Positions 24,677-32,787 of a DNA stretch of 64,000 nt are shown here, piece after piece; positions within the stretch are counted from its first letter, which is position 1; every line of letters starts with the position of its first letter. The notes beneath the pieces were generated by a model that did no database searches, was not told the DNA's origin, and saw only the letters and a list, made by a program, of their open reading frames with translations. Source of the stretch: Mycolicibacterium mageritense (GTDB lineage: Bacteria > Actinomycetota > Actinomycetes > Mycobacteriales > Mycobacteriaceae); the NCBI RefSeq assembly GCF_010727475.1, contig NZ_AP022567.1:5642001-5706000 (forward strand). Direction: 5' to 3'. The translations under genes and the position numbers were made by a program.

Positions 24677-26151
24677 CAGACGGTCCTTGTCAATGCGTCG
24701 TCGAGCGTGCTCGGCGGTGCGACTCCGGTGACCTGCGACCATGTCGCGCGGTATTGCTGCAGGCGCCGCTCGATGGTCGCGTGCCACTCGGGCCGAGGCT
24801 GCACCAGCCGTGCTCGTGGTGGATCGACGATCGTACCGTCGAGCACCTCGCAGCACATGGCCGCAGCGCCCAGCGCAGGCAGATGGCTCTCGTCGATCAC
24901 GAGGATGTCCCTGCCGAGGACATCGGCGAGCAGCTGGGGCAGTCGGGGTTCGTCCCCGAAAGCGCCACTGACGTAAAGGCTTCGCTGATCCGCACCCACG
25001 CACGACTCGATGATCATGCGGTCGGCGAACAGCACGCCTTCGACGACACCCCGGGCCGCCGCGATCCGGGTCGTGTCCGGCCGCAGGCCCAGCAGCGCGG
25101 TGCGGGGTTCGGCGAACCACAGCGGTCCGCGCTCGGGGCGGGTGTGGGGAATGTACACCGGGGTGTCGTCGGCGGGCCCGGCATCGTATGCGGCGTCGAC
25201 GAGTTCGGCGACAGCCGAGTCGTCGCGTCCGAAGCCCAGTTGAGCCGCGCCGTCGGCCAGCGCGTCACCGCCGTTGATCACGCCGTTGATGAGCCATTGC
25301 CCGGTCCTCACATCGGTCCGCTGTAGCGCCAACGCCCTCGGATCGGGCTCGGCCAGCGCATTGGACACCACGTGGGTGGTTCCCATGATGAACAGTGGTC
25401 GGCCGCCTGGCGCGGTGCCGAGGGCGTACGCTGCCGCAGGTGTGTCACCGGAACCCACCAGCACCGGGATGCCGTGGGGGAGGCCGAGGACATCCGCGGT
25501 GGTGGGGCACAGCGGTCCCAGCACGCTCAACGACGGCAACACCGGCGGCAGTTGGTGGGCTGGGATGCCGAACCTGACCAACGCCTCAGCGAGCCACTGG
25601 CACCTGCCGTCGGTGCCGGACATCAGTGCGGTGTACGACGCCTGGGTCGGATCGATGGCCCGTCGTCCCGTCAGCCATTGCCCCAGCCAGGTGCCGGCCA
25701 GGCCGAAAGTCGTTGCTGTGCCGAGCGCTTCGGGTTCGACCTGCTGGAACAGCCGATAGGCCGCGCCCATCGCGGTGGCCGGCATGAGGTGGTTTCCGGT
25801 CAGTCTGCGCTCATCCGCACTCAGCGTCGCGATCAATTCGGCAGTCGGCCCGGCCAGACCGGGGTGGTCCCAGGTCACGCCGGCGGCCAAGGGCCGGCCT
25901 GCTGCGTCAAGCAGCAGCGCCGTCGGGCAGTGGGTGTCGAGGCCGATCCCGGCGACGCCTGCGGCGTACGACCCGAGCTGCGCGACCGCCGCGGTGATGC
26001 TGCTGCGCCAGGCGGTGGGGTCGGCCCGGCCAGGGCCGACCCCGCGAGCTGACGGATGGCACACCCGGGACCGCGCGAGAACCCTTCCGTCCGTGTCGAT
26101 CACGACGGCTTTGGTGGCCGAGGTGCCGACGTCGATTCCTAGGTATGCCAC
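24673..26151 (-). CDS. FGGY-family carbohydrate kinase
   Basis: Sugar or polyol kinase of 492 residues. The N-terminal ATPase fold begins YLGIDVGTSATKAVVIDTDG, the first half holds GIGLDTHCPT, and the second half has the phosphate-binding segments VGSGDTPAAAYALG and LYVSGAFGD. Xylulokinase-like length. The start is taken as GTG 26151, 8 bases after the aldolase stop, because LGIDVG should lie within a few residues of the N-terminus; there is no clear ribosome site, suggesting coupling. It would phosphorylate the ketose made by the dehydrogenase before aldol cleavage. Confidence 0.88.
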   Translation of the reverse strand: MAYLGIDVGTSATKAVVIDTDGRVLARSRVCHPSARGVGPGRADPTAWRSSITAAVAQLGSYAAGVAGIGLDTHCPTALLLDAAGRPLAAGVTWDHPGLAGPTAELIATLSADERRLTGNHLMPATAMGAAYRLFQQVEPEALGTATTFGLAGTWLGQWLTGRRAIDPTQASYTALMSGTDGRCQWLAEALVRFGIPAHQLPPVLPSLSVLGPLCPTTADVLGLPHGIPVLVGSGDTPAAAYALGTAPGGRPLFIMGTTHVVSNALAEPDPRALALQRTDVRTGQWLINGVINGGDALADGAAQLGFGRDDSAVAELVDAAYDAGPADDTPVYIPHTRPERGPLWFAEPRTALLGLRPDTTRIAAARGVVEGVLFADRMIIESCVGADQRSLYVSGAFGDEPRLPQLLADVLGRDILVIDESHLPALGAAAMCCEVLDGTIVDPPRARLVQPRPEWHATIERRLQQYRATWSQVTGVAPPSTLDDALTRTVC

Positions 26152-26159
26152 GGCTGTCG

Positions 26160-27002
26160 TCAGTCCAGCAGCTTGGCAGCGACCTCGGGGGTGTCCCCGC
26201 CGTGGATGACGGCCTTGAGGGCCGCGACCATCTTGGCCGGATCCTCGGCCTGCCAGATGTTGCGGCCCGCGGTCATGCCGTGACCACCGGCCTCGACGAC
26301 GGACGCGGCCTGCTTGAGCACGTCGAGCGGGCTGGGTGCCGGTGCGCCGCCTGCCGCGACGACGATGGCCGGGGTGCCCTCGACCACCTTCGCGAACTCG
26401 GCCGTGGAGCCCGTGTACCAGGTCTTGACGATGTCGGTGCCCAGTTCGGCCGCGGCGCGCGACGCGTACAGCACCGACTCCGTGGAACCCTTGCGGTCGC
26501 CCCACATCTCACCGGACGGGTAGGCGTGGCAGACGACGGGCAGCCCCCAGCTGTGGGCCTCCTCCACGACGGAGGTGAGCATCTCGAACATCGCGACCTG
26601 ATTCGACGAGCCGGCCGAGATGCCGACGGCGACGGCGTCGGCGCCCAACCGGATCGCGTCGTGGACCGTGCCGATGGTGGCGTCGTAGGTGGGGTGGAAC
26701 TCGACCGAGAACATCGAGGCCTTCAGGATCCACGGCAGCGGGTTGGGCCGTCCGCCGAAAAGCGGACCGGCCAGACCCTTGGTGATGGTGACGGCGTCCG
26801 GGTTGCCTGCGGCGATGCTGTCGAACGTGGTTCCGATGGTGGCCAGCCGGGGTGCGACACCTCGCGGCACGGCCTGGTCGAGCGCAACGGTGACGGTGCG
26901 GCCGTCGGCTTCGAACAGCCGGCGCAGCCGCAGCTCGCGTCCCAGCGCCGGGGTGGTCCCGGACCGGTTGATATCGAAGGCGGGCGTGAAAGTGCTTGTC
27001 AT
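26160..27002 (-). CDS. Class I aldolase, DhnA/LsrF-like
   Basis: TIM-barrel aldolase of 280 residues, a distant relative of the one at 8552-9406. The family's first motif is VALDQAV (Gln where most members have His). The Schiff-base lysine is in LGTDIVKTW and the C-terminal phosphate site in TAGRNIWQ. GGAG lies about 10 bases before the ATG. It sits between the dehydrogenase and kinase genes and probably cleaves the phosphorylated ketose. The Gln substitution may indicate a different substrate. Confidence 0.85.
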   Translation of the reverse strand: MTSTFTPAFDINRSGTTPALGRELRLRRLFEADGRTVTVALDQAVPRGVAPRLATIGTTFDSIAAGNPDAVTITKGLAGPLFGGRPNPLPWILKASMFSVEFHPTYDATIGTVHDAIRLGADAVAVGISAGSSNQVAMFEMLTSVVEEAHSWGLPVVCHAYPSGEMWGDRKGSTESVLYASRAAAELGTDIVKTWYTGSTAEFAKVVEGTPAIVVAAGGAPAPSPLDVLKQAASVVEAGGHGMTAGRNIWQAEDPAKMVAALKAVIHGGDTPEVAAKLLD

Positions 27003-27037
27003 TGTCGGGTTTTCTCCTTCTTTGGTGAGGTCTGCGC

Positions 27038-28126
27038 TCAGGCCCACGGATCGACGCCGACGCGCATGTCTGCGCCGGAGCCGGCCAGGCTGATGGCCTC
27101 GACTGCCTGGTCGAGCGGAAGTTGGGTGCCGATCAGTTCGGCGACGGGCAGTTGACCGGAGGCCACCATGGGCGCCACCGCGTGGAAGCCGTCGAGCCGG
27201 CACGACGACGCGCCGACAATGGTCCATTCGTTGTAGTGCACGTCGTTGGCCGATACCGCGAGGTCGGCGTCGGCGCCGAACCCGGCGAACACCGATACGC
27301 GGGCGCCGGGCGCCAGGTTGGCCAAATATGGCGTGAGGGCGTCGATCCGGCCGATGGCCATCACCAGGACATCGATGCCGCCGTCGGTGAAATCGTCCAG
27401 GGCCGCGGCCGTGTCCGGTCCGGGTTCGAGCACCAGGTCGGCGCCGAACCGCTTCGCCATCTCACGGCGCCCGGCGATCGGATCGACGGCGGCGACCTTC
27501 TCCACCCCCAGGCTCTTGGCCAGGCCCGTGTGGATCAAACCGAGTGGCCCGCACCCGACGATCAGTGCGGTCTGTGCCTTGGACATCCCGGCGAGTTTCT
27601 GGCCGTTGTATGCGCACGCGACGGGTTCGATGATGGCGGCCTGCGTGGCCGGAACGCCGGGCACGGGAACCAGATTCTGCCGCGCCACCGCGGGCACGTG
27701 CACGTACTGTGACAGGCCGCCGGTCAGCTGATAGCCGAATGCCTTGCGGTTGCGGCAGATGTTCTCGTGCCCGCGCAGGCATGCCGCGCACCGCCCACAC
27801 GTGACCAGTGGATACACCGCGACTTGGTCGCCCATGCCGATGCCGTCGGGCAGGGGACCGTTGGCGTCGACGACGGTGCCGGCGAATTCGTGTCCGAGCA
27901 CGCTCGGGAACGTGACGTTCTTCTGCTTGCGGCCCTCGTAGATGCGGACGTCGGTACCGCACAGCAGCGCTGCGTCGACACGCAGCAGGACGTCGCCCGG
28001 CTGCAACACCGGCATGGCGGCCGATTCGATCCGAATGTCATTGGGACGGTAGAGGACTGCTTGCCGGAAGCGCTGTTCTCCGGTCGTGGTCGTGCTGCCG
28101 CGGGGCTGCGACATGGCGGTTGTCAC
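27038..28126 (-). CDS. Zinc-dependent dehydrogenase, sorbitol/threonine dehydrogenase-like
   Basis: Medium-chain dehydrogenase of 362 residues. Catalytic zinc residues are in ALLCGTDVRIYEG and GHEFAG. The structural zinc lobe is complete (CGRCAACLRGHENIC) and the NAD site is IVGCGPLGLIHTG. GTG 28126 overlaps the DeoR stop (GTGA); ATG 28114 is the alternative start. Likely oxidises a polyol to a ketose as the first step of the operon's pathway. Confidence 0.9.
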   Translation of the reverse strand: MTTAMSQPRGSTTTTGEQRFRQAVLYRPNDIRIESAAMPVLQPGDVLLRVDAALLCGTDVRIYEGRKQKNVTFPSVLGHEFAGTVVDANGPLPDGIGMGDQVAVYPLVTCGRCAACLRGHENICRNRKAFGYQLTGGLSQYVHVPAVARQNLVPVPGVPATQAAIIEPVACAYNGQKLAGMSKAQTALIVGCGPLGLIHTGLAKSLGVEKVAAVDPIAGRREMAKRFGADLVLEPGPDTAAALDDFTDGGIDVLVMAIGRIDALTPYLANLAPGARVSVFAGFGADADLAVSANDVHYNEWTIVGASSCRLDGFHAVAPMVASGQLPVAELIGTQLPLDQAVEAISLAGSGADMRVGVDPWA

Positions 28127-29007
28127 GGCTGGTTGCCTTTCTGGTCGGCGGTGTCGGTCACGGCGCGCAGCGGATGCGCGATGTCGATGTGCGCGCCGAC
28201 GTGACGTAGGCGGTCGAGGTGGATGGGATCGGCGTCTTCGTCGGTGACGAGCCGCCATTGCGCGGGCAGGGCGGACCAGTAACTGAACTGGTCGGTGCCG
28301 AGCTTGCGGTGGTCGGCGACGACGACGGTCTGCCTGGCCCGCTGCATCATCAACGTCTTGAGTCGGCTCTGTTCCAAAGTGCGTGATGCGACACCGTATT
28401 CGGGATGTACGGCGTCCGCCCCGACGAAGGCGTAGTCCGCGACGACCGAGCGCAGCATGCCTTCGGCCTCGGCGCCGCTGATGGTTTCGTTGACCCGGCG
28501 CAGGCGGCCGCCCAGCACGACCACCGACACGTCTTCTTTGCGCATCAGGATGTTGATGGCGCCGATGCCGTTGGTGAACACCGTGATGTCCTCGGCTTCG
28601 AGGTACCGGGCCACGAACTCGGTGGTGGTGCCCGCATCGACGATGACCAGCGCACCGTCGGCTACCAGCTCGGCGGCGAGCCGGCCGATGGCGTCCTTCT
28701 CGCGGGTGAACTCGAGGTGACGCTGATGAATGCTCTGTTCGGTCGGGGAGGTCAGCGCGACGCCACCGTAGGTGCGGGTGATGTGGCGGTCCTGATGCAG
28801 CCGGCTCAGGTCGCGGCGCACCGTCGCGAACGAGACTCCGAAACGGTCGGCGATCTCCTCGACGCTCAACGAGCCCGACTCGACCGTCTGGAGGAGGTGC
28901 AGGATCTGTTCGCGCCTGCGCGCACCGCGGACGTCGCGGCGTCGCGCCACGGTGTCCCGGGCGTCGTCCGCGCCTTCGGGGTCGTCGGCATCTGTGGGCT
29001 GAGTCAC
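28123..29007 (-). CDS. DeoR family transcriptional regulator
   Basis: Repressor of sugar-catabolic genes, about 294 residues from GTG 29007. A DeoR HTH (VEEIADRFGVSFATVRRDLSRL) follows a 40-residue charged leader. The C-terminal domain has the DeoR phosphosugar-sensor signature (VIVDAGTTTEFVARYL; VVVADHRKLGTDQFSYW). First gene of the minus-strand operon, so autoregulated in all likelihood. The start is uncertain; TAGCTT lies 7 bases before the GTG, compatible with a leaderless mRNA. Effector is probably a phosphorylated intermediate of the pathway. Confidence 0.9.
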   Translation of the reverse strand: MTQPTDADDPEGADDARDTVARRRDVRGARRREQILHLLQTVESGSLSVEEIADRFGVSFATVRRDLSRLHQDRHITRTYGGVALTSPTEQSIHQRHLEFTREKDAIGRLAAELVADGALVIVDAGTTTEFVARYLEAEDITVFTNGIGAINILMRKEDVSVVVLGGRLRRVNETISGAEAEGMLRSVVADYAFVGADAVHPEYGVASRTLEQSRLKTLMMQRARQTVVVADHRKLGTDQFSYWSALPAQWRLVTDEDADPIHLDRLRHVGAHIDIAHPLRAVTDTADQKGNQP

Positions 29008-29020
29008 GCCAGTAAAGCTA

Positions 29021-29119
29021 CATGCGCGATGTGCGCAAGTCAACGCTATATGAGCGATACGCGCATATTAGAGGCGAAGCGAGCGGATATATGCGTGTAA
29101 TGCGCGCGAAATGCGCGCA
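29021..29119. promoter_or_regulatory. Cluster of ATGCGC-type repeats, candidate DeoR operators
   Basis: In about 100 bases between the DeoR gene and the MFS gene the word TGCGC or a one-base variant recurs. TGCGC-N5-GCGCA (29023-29037) is an inverted repeat, ATATG (29047-29051) and CATAT (29064-29068) frame another, and ATGCG occurs at 29091, 29100 and 29111. Repeated half-sites between divergent genes fit a DeoR repressor binding several operators. Confidence 0.5.
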
Positions 29120-29130
29120 GGAACGATCCC

Positions 29131-29159
29131 TTGACAAATTAGATGATTGGTTCAATCAT
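29131..29159 (+). promoter_or_regulatory. Promoter of the MFS gene with overlapping palindrome
   Basis: A consensus -35 TTGACA (29131-29136) is followed after 17 bases by AATCAT (29154-29159). The perfect inverted repeat ATGATTG (29143-29149) / CAATCAT (29153-29159) covers the -10 box, and a third copy of ATGATTG lies at 29174-29180. This would be an operator for a repressor distinct from the ATGCGC sites, or a second site of the same one. The leader to the ATG is about 100 bases. Confidence 0.55.
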
Positions 29160-29267
29160 GTGAGACCGAGAAGATGATTGTGTCGTGCACCACAGTCGCG
29201 CACTTTCTGAGACTCCCGCCCCACCTCGGTGCGCGAAACGATCAAAGTTTGAGTCTGGAGGTCAACA

Positions 29268-30608
29268 ATGACCAGCATGCCGGCAGTGACGCCCGGGAGG
29301 CCGGGCAGCTCCGATACGGCAGATCCGGCGCCGCCGGGACGCAGTCGCGCGTCGAAGGTGCGCTGGGCCGTCGCGGTGTTCTGCGCACTGGGATTGGCGA
29401 TCAACTACATCGACCGATCCGCGGTCTCGGTGAGCCTGCCGTTCATGACGGAGGACTTCCACCTCACGCCGACCGAGAAGGGGCTCATCCTGAGCGCGTT
29501 CTCGTGGAGTTATGCGCTCATGCAGATCCCGGCGGGCCGGCTCATCGACCGGTTCGGTGAACGCGTCATGTTCGGCGCCTCGGTGCTGGTGTGGTCGTTG
29601 TTCACCGGAGCAACCGGAGCCGTGAACAGTTTCGGTGCACTGTTGGGCCTGCGGCTCGGGTTGGGTGTGGGGGAGGCCGGTGCCTACCCGGCCGCGGCCA
29701 AGACGGTGTCGAACTGGTTCCCGCTGCGGTTGCGCAGCCGTGCCACATCCGTGTACGACAGCGGCGCCCGCATCGGCAGCGCCGCCGCGACGCCGTTGAT
29801 CGCGCTGATCATCGGGCTGTGGGGGTGGCGGGCAGCCTTCCTGTTCGCGGGTGCGCTCGGCGTGCTGTGGGCCATCGGATGGTGGGCCTGGTACCGGCGC
29901 CCGGAGTTCATGTCCGCGGTCAACGAAGCCGAGTTGGCGATCATCCACGAAAGCCACAAGGAGCAGGCCGCCAGCAACGTCGATCCCGATGCCAAGCCCA
30001 TGCGGATCGCAGACCTGTTCCGGCGGCGCACGGTGTGGGGCATGATGATCGGCTTCTTCTGCCTGAACTTCATGATCACGTTCTTCCTCACGTGGTTCCC
30101 CTCCTACCTGGTGGAAGAGCGCGGATTCAATCTGCTCAAACTCGGTGTCTTCGGCATGATCCCGCCGCTGGCGGCCATCGTGGGCAGCTGGGTCGGCGGG
30201 CTCACCGGTGATTACCTGCTGGCGCGGGGCTGGTCGCTGAACCGGGTGCGCAAGACCTGCCTGGTGGGCGGCATGCTGGTGTGCTCGGTGATCGCGCTGG
30301 CCGCCGTGGCCCCGCAGGCCTGGCAGGCGTTGGTGCTGATGTCGATCTCGTATGCGGCGTCGGCGTTCACCATCGTCACGATCTGGTGCCTGCCCGCCGA
30401 CGTGGTCGATGCCAGCACGGTCGGCAGCCTGGGCGCGACGCAGAACTTCTTCTCCAACATCGGCAGCGCGCTGAGCCCGATCGTCATCGGTGCGCTCTAC
30501 GGTGCGACCGGAACGTTCGAGGTGCCGCTGGTGCTGACGGGTCTGGTCGTGGTGGCCGGGGCGCTGTGCTTCGGCCTGCTCATCAAGCGAGTGGAGCCCA
30601 TCCGCTAG
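29268..30608 (+). CDS. MFS transporter, anion:cation symporter (ACS) family
   Basis: Membrane carrier of 446 residues with 12 predicted spans after a 35-residue hydrophilic N-terminus. Family motifs are INYIDRSAVSVSLPFM, GRLIDRFGERVMFG and GVGEAGAYPAAAKTVSNWFP, as in glucarate, galactonate and hexuronate carriers. GGAGG precedes the ATG. It is divergent from the dehydrogenase/aldolase/kinase operon and probably supplies it with an acidic sugar or polyol. ACS members usually move organic anions, which would suit the hydroxyacid dehydrogenase and glycerate kinase. Confidence 0.9.
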   Translation: MTSMPAVTPGRPGSSDTADPAPPGRSRASKVRWAVAVFCALGLAINYIDRSAVSVSLPFMTEDFHLTPTEKGLILSAFSWSYALMQIPAGRLIDRFGERVMFGASVLVWSLFTGATGAVNSFGALLGLRLGLGVGEAGAYPAAAKTVSNWFPLRLRSRATSVYDSGARIGSAAATPLIALIIGLWGWRAAFLFAGALGVLWAIGWWAWYRRPEFMSAVNEAELAIIHESHKEQAASNVDPDAKPMRIADLFRRRTVWGMMIGFFCLNFMITFFLTWFPSYLVEERGFNLLKLGVFGMIPPLAAIVGSWVGGLTGDYLLARGWSLNRVRKTCLVGGMLVCSVIALAAVAPQAWQALVLMSISYAASAFTIVTIWCLPADVVDASTVGSLGATQNFFSNIGSALSPIVIGALYGATGTFEVPLVLTGLVVVAGALCFGLLIKRVEPIR

Positions 30609-30620
30609 CTCAGTGACGCG

Positions 30621-30655
30621 AAATCCCCCTTCCCACAATGGGACTGGGGGATTTT
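30621..30655. terminator. Bidirectional terminator
   Basis: AAATCCCCC (30621-30629) pairs with GGGGGATTT (30646-30654), with a smaller CCCA/TGGG stem inside. A and T runs flank the stem so it can work on both strands. It lies between the MFS gene and the opposing MarR gene. Confidence 0.75.
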
Positions 30656-30668
30656 GCATGTCGGCAGG

Positions 30669-31145
30669 TCAGTGCGGGTGGAAATCGGGGAGTTCCGCCA
30701 CGGGCGTCGCAGGCCCGTCCACGGCGTGAGCGAGCAGGCGTTTGAGCTCGCGGCGCTGCTCGCCGGTCAGCCGGGCCAGCGCGAGCTCGTCGGCGGTGTG
30801 GACCACGGCCTCGGCCCGTTTGAGCAGCGCGGCGCCCTCGGACGTCAACTCGGCGGGCAGGGCGCGTCCGGAGCTGACCGTGGCCGGCCGGCACACGATG
30901 CCCCGTTCCTGCAGGCCGCGGACCACGTTGTTCATCGCCTGCGGCGAGACGTTGATGTGCCGCGCGAGTTCGGCGTTGGACTGGCCGGGGGCCGTCGAGA
31001 GAATCCGGAGGCACACGAATTCGGGCAAGGTGAGGCCGAGTGGCTGCAGGTGTTCGGTCACCTTCGGTTGCAGCACCGCCGCCACGCGGTACATCAGGAA
31101 GCCCAGTGGCTGATCCTCGAGGATTTGCCCGCTGTCAGAGTTCAT
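30669..31145 (-). CDS. MarR family transcriptional repressor (Rv2887-like position)
   Basis: Winged-helix regulator of about 158 residues. The dimer helix (LGFLMYRVAAVLQPKV), the HTH (SNAELARHINVSPQAMNNVVRGL, residues about 65-87) and the wing with SSGRALPAELT are typical of MarR. Its place between amiC and pyrH matches Rv2887 of M. tuberculosis, which represses a methyltransferase gene (Rv0560c); here a methyltransferase is divergent next door. ATG 31145 is preferred; ATG 31154 adds three residues. Neither has a ribosome site. Two palindromes lie in the 45-base gap, so it probably represses both genes. Confidence 0.88.
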   Translation of the reverse strand: MNSDSGQILEDQPLGFLMYRVAAVLQPKVTEHLQPLGLTLPEFVCLRILSTAPGQSNAELARHINVSPQAMNNVVRGLQERGIVCRPATVSSGRALPAELTSEGAALLKRAEAVVHTADELALARLTGEQRRELKRLLAHAVDGPATPVAELPDFHPH

Positions 31146-31146
31146 A

Positions 31147-31181
31147 TCAATCATATTGACACATATCAACTGCGTTGATAT
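31147..31181. promoter_or_regulatory. Two palindromic MarR operators
   Basis: ATATCAAC-TGC-GTTGATAT (31163-31181) is a perfect 8+8 inverted repeat and TCAAT-CAT-ATTGA (31147-31159) a perfect 5+5 one. Both share the TCAA/TTGA core and fill the space between the divergent MarR and methyltransferase starts, so bound repressor would block both promoters. Confidence 0.75.
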
Positions 31182-31184
31182 ACC
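31156..31184 (+). promoter_or_regulatory. Promoter of the methyltransferase gene, leaderless
   Basis: TTGACA (31156-31161), exactly 17 bases, then TATACC (31179-31184), and 6 bases later the ATG. This is the best promoter match in the window. The transcript should begin at the ATG. The large palindrome sits between the two boxes. Confidence 0.7.
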
Positions 31185-31190
31185 GGACTC

Positions 31191-31871
31191 ATGACTCAAC
31201 CACAGGAATTGTTCGAATCGGCATATCGCGGCGAGGCCCCCGAGTTCGCGGGAGTTCGTCCACCCTGGAGCATCGGCGAGCCGCAACCTGAGATCGCAGC
31301 GCTCATCGAGGCGGGCAAGTTCCACGGTGACGTGCTCGACGCGGGCTGCGGCGAGGCCGCGACGGCGCTCTATCTCGCGGAGCGGGGGTTCACGACGGTC
31401 GGCCTCGATCAGTCCGCCACCGCCATCAACCTGGCCCGCGCCGAGGCAGCCAAGCGGGGCCTGACCAACGCGACCTTCGACGTCGCCGACATCAGCGCGT
31501 TCACGGGCTACGACGGCCGGTTCGGCACCATCGTCGACAGCACCCTTTTCCACTCGATGCCGGTCGAACTCCGGGAGGGCTACCAGCAGTCCATCGTCCG
31601 GGCCGCCGCGCCGGGCGCGTCGTACTTCGTGCTGGTCTTCGACAAGGGCACCATGGGCGACACCGGCCCGGCCAACCCGGTCACCGAGGAGGAGTTGCGC
31701 GAGGTCGTCGGCCGGTACTGGGTGATCGACGACGTCAGCCCGGCCCGCATCCACGCGAACGTGCCGCCGGAATTCGCCAACTTCGCCGACTTCGCGGGCG
31801 GCGACATCCGCGACGAGGGCGGCATCCGCAAGTCTGTGGCCGCCTGGTTGTTGCAGGCCCACCTGGGCTGA
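31191..31871 (+). CDS. Class I SAM-dependent methyltransferase (Rv0560c-like)
   Basis: Methyltransferase of 226 residues. SAM-binding motif I is VLDAGCGEAATALYLAERG (about 48-66), followed by the acidic motif VGLDQS and motif post-I FDVADIS. Short N-terminus, single domain. It is divergent from a MarR gene and controlled by an operator-covered leaderless promoter. Rv0560c of M. tuberculosis is a salicylate-inducible methyltransferase under Rv2887, and over-expression inactivates a drug-like pyridobenzimidazole by N-methylation. I infer a similar xenobiotic or quinone methylation role; natural substrate unknown. Confidence 0.85.
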   Translation: MTQPQELFESAYRGEAPEFAGVRPPWSIGEPQPEIAALIEAGKFHGDVLDAGCGEAATALYLAERGFTTVGLDQSATAINLARAEAAKRGLTNATFDVADISAFTGYDGRFGTIVDSTLFHSMPVELREGYQQSIVRAAAPGASYFVLVFDKGTMGDTGPANPVTEEELREVVGRYWVIDDVSPARIHANVPPEFANFADFAGGDIRDEGGIRKSVAAWLLQAHLG

Positions 31872-32009
31872 CCGTCGCCGGCCGGCGACACTCGGTCCGC
31901 CACTTCGCGCACCCGGGCATTGCCTGACGCCTTCCATAGGGCAGGATGGAGATGCCGTCCTGGGCGCTCGCCCGGATGGCTCTCTAGTGCAAGGAGTGCC
32001 GAGGAACCG

Positions 32010-32759
32010 ATGGCGGACCCGAATGTCGCCGGCCAGGCCGCAGCACCTATTCGACCGCTCTATTCCCGCGTTCTGCTGAAGCTCGGCGGCGAGATGTTCG
32101 GCGGCGGCCAAGTCGGCCTCGACCCCGACGTCGTCGCGCAGGTCGCGCGCCAGATCGCCGAAGTCGTCCGCAGCGGAGCCCAGGTCGCCGTCGTGATCGG
32201 TGGCGGCAACTTCTTCCGAGGCGCGCAGCTGCAGCAGCGCGGCATGGAGCGCACCCGGTCCGACTACATGGGCATGCTGGGCACGGTCATGAACAGCCTT
32301 GCCCTGCAAGACTTCCTGCAGAAGGAAGGCATCGACACGCGCGTGCAGACGGCCATCACCATGGGCCAGGTCGCCGAGCCCTACATTCCGCTGCGCGCCG
32401 TGCGGCACCTGGAGAAGGGCCGCGTCGTGATCTTCGGGGCAGGCATGGGCCTGCCCTACTTCTCCACTGACACCACCGCGGCGCAGCGCGCCCTGGAGAT
32501 CGGGGCCGAGGTCGTGTTGATGGCCAAAGCCGTCGACGGGGTCTTCACCGACGATCCGCGCACCAATCCCGACGCCGAACTCATCACCGCGATCAGCCAC
32601 CGCGAGGTCATCGACCGCGGTCTCAAGGTCGCCGATGCGACGGCCTTCAGCCTCTGCATGGACAACAGGATGCCGATTCTCGTGTTCAACCTCCTCACCG
32701 ACGGCAATATCGCTCGAGCGGTCGCGGGTGAGAAGATCGGAACACTGGTCACCACCTGA
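32010..32759 (+). CDS. pyrH: Uridylate kinase
   Basis: UMP kinase of the amino-acid kinase fold, 249 residues, making UDP from UMP and ATP for nucleotide and cell-wall precursor synthesis. YSRVLLKLGGEMFGG at residues 17-31 is the phosphate loop. VVIGGGNFFRGAQ, the UMP-binding TTAAQRALEI and the segment AKAVDGVFTDDPR are all typical. A 16-residue N-terminal extension precedes the domain. ATG 32010 is supported by GAGGA 4 bases upstream. It leads the conserved pyrH-frr-cdsA run. The 138-base gap upstream holds no gene I can see. Confidence 0.97.
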   Translation: MADPNVAGQAAAPIRPLYSRVLLKLGGEMFGGGQVGLDPDVVAQVARQIAEVVRSGAQVAVVIGGGNFFRGAQLQQRGMERTRSDYMGMLGTVMNSLALQDFLQKEGIDTRVQTAITMGQVAEPYIPLRAVRHLEKGRVVIFGAGMGLPYFSTDTTAAQRALEIGAEVVLMAKAVDGVFTDDPRTNPDAELITAISHREVIDRGLKVADATAFSLCMDNRMPILVFNLLTDGNIARAVAGEKIGTLVTT

Positions 32760-32787
32760 CGGTGCGACAGGGACGGGAGATAAAGAC

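Noticed and set aside
29262..30659. A 465-codon minus-strand frame opposite the MFS transporter
   Set aside because: The plus-strand protein has complete MFS motifs and twelve spans; the opposite frame is Gln/Arg-rich noise.
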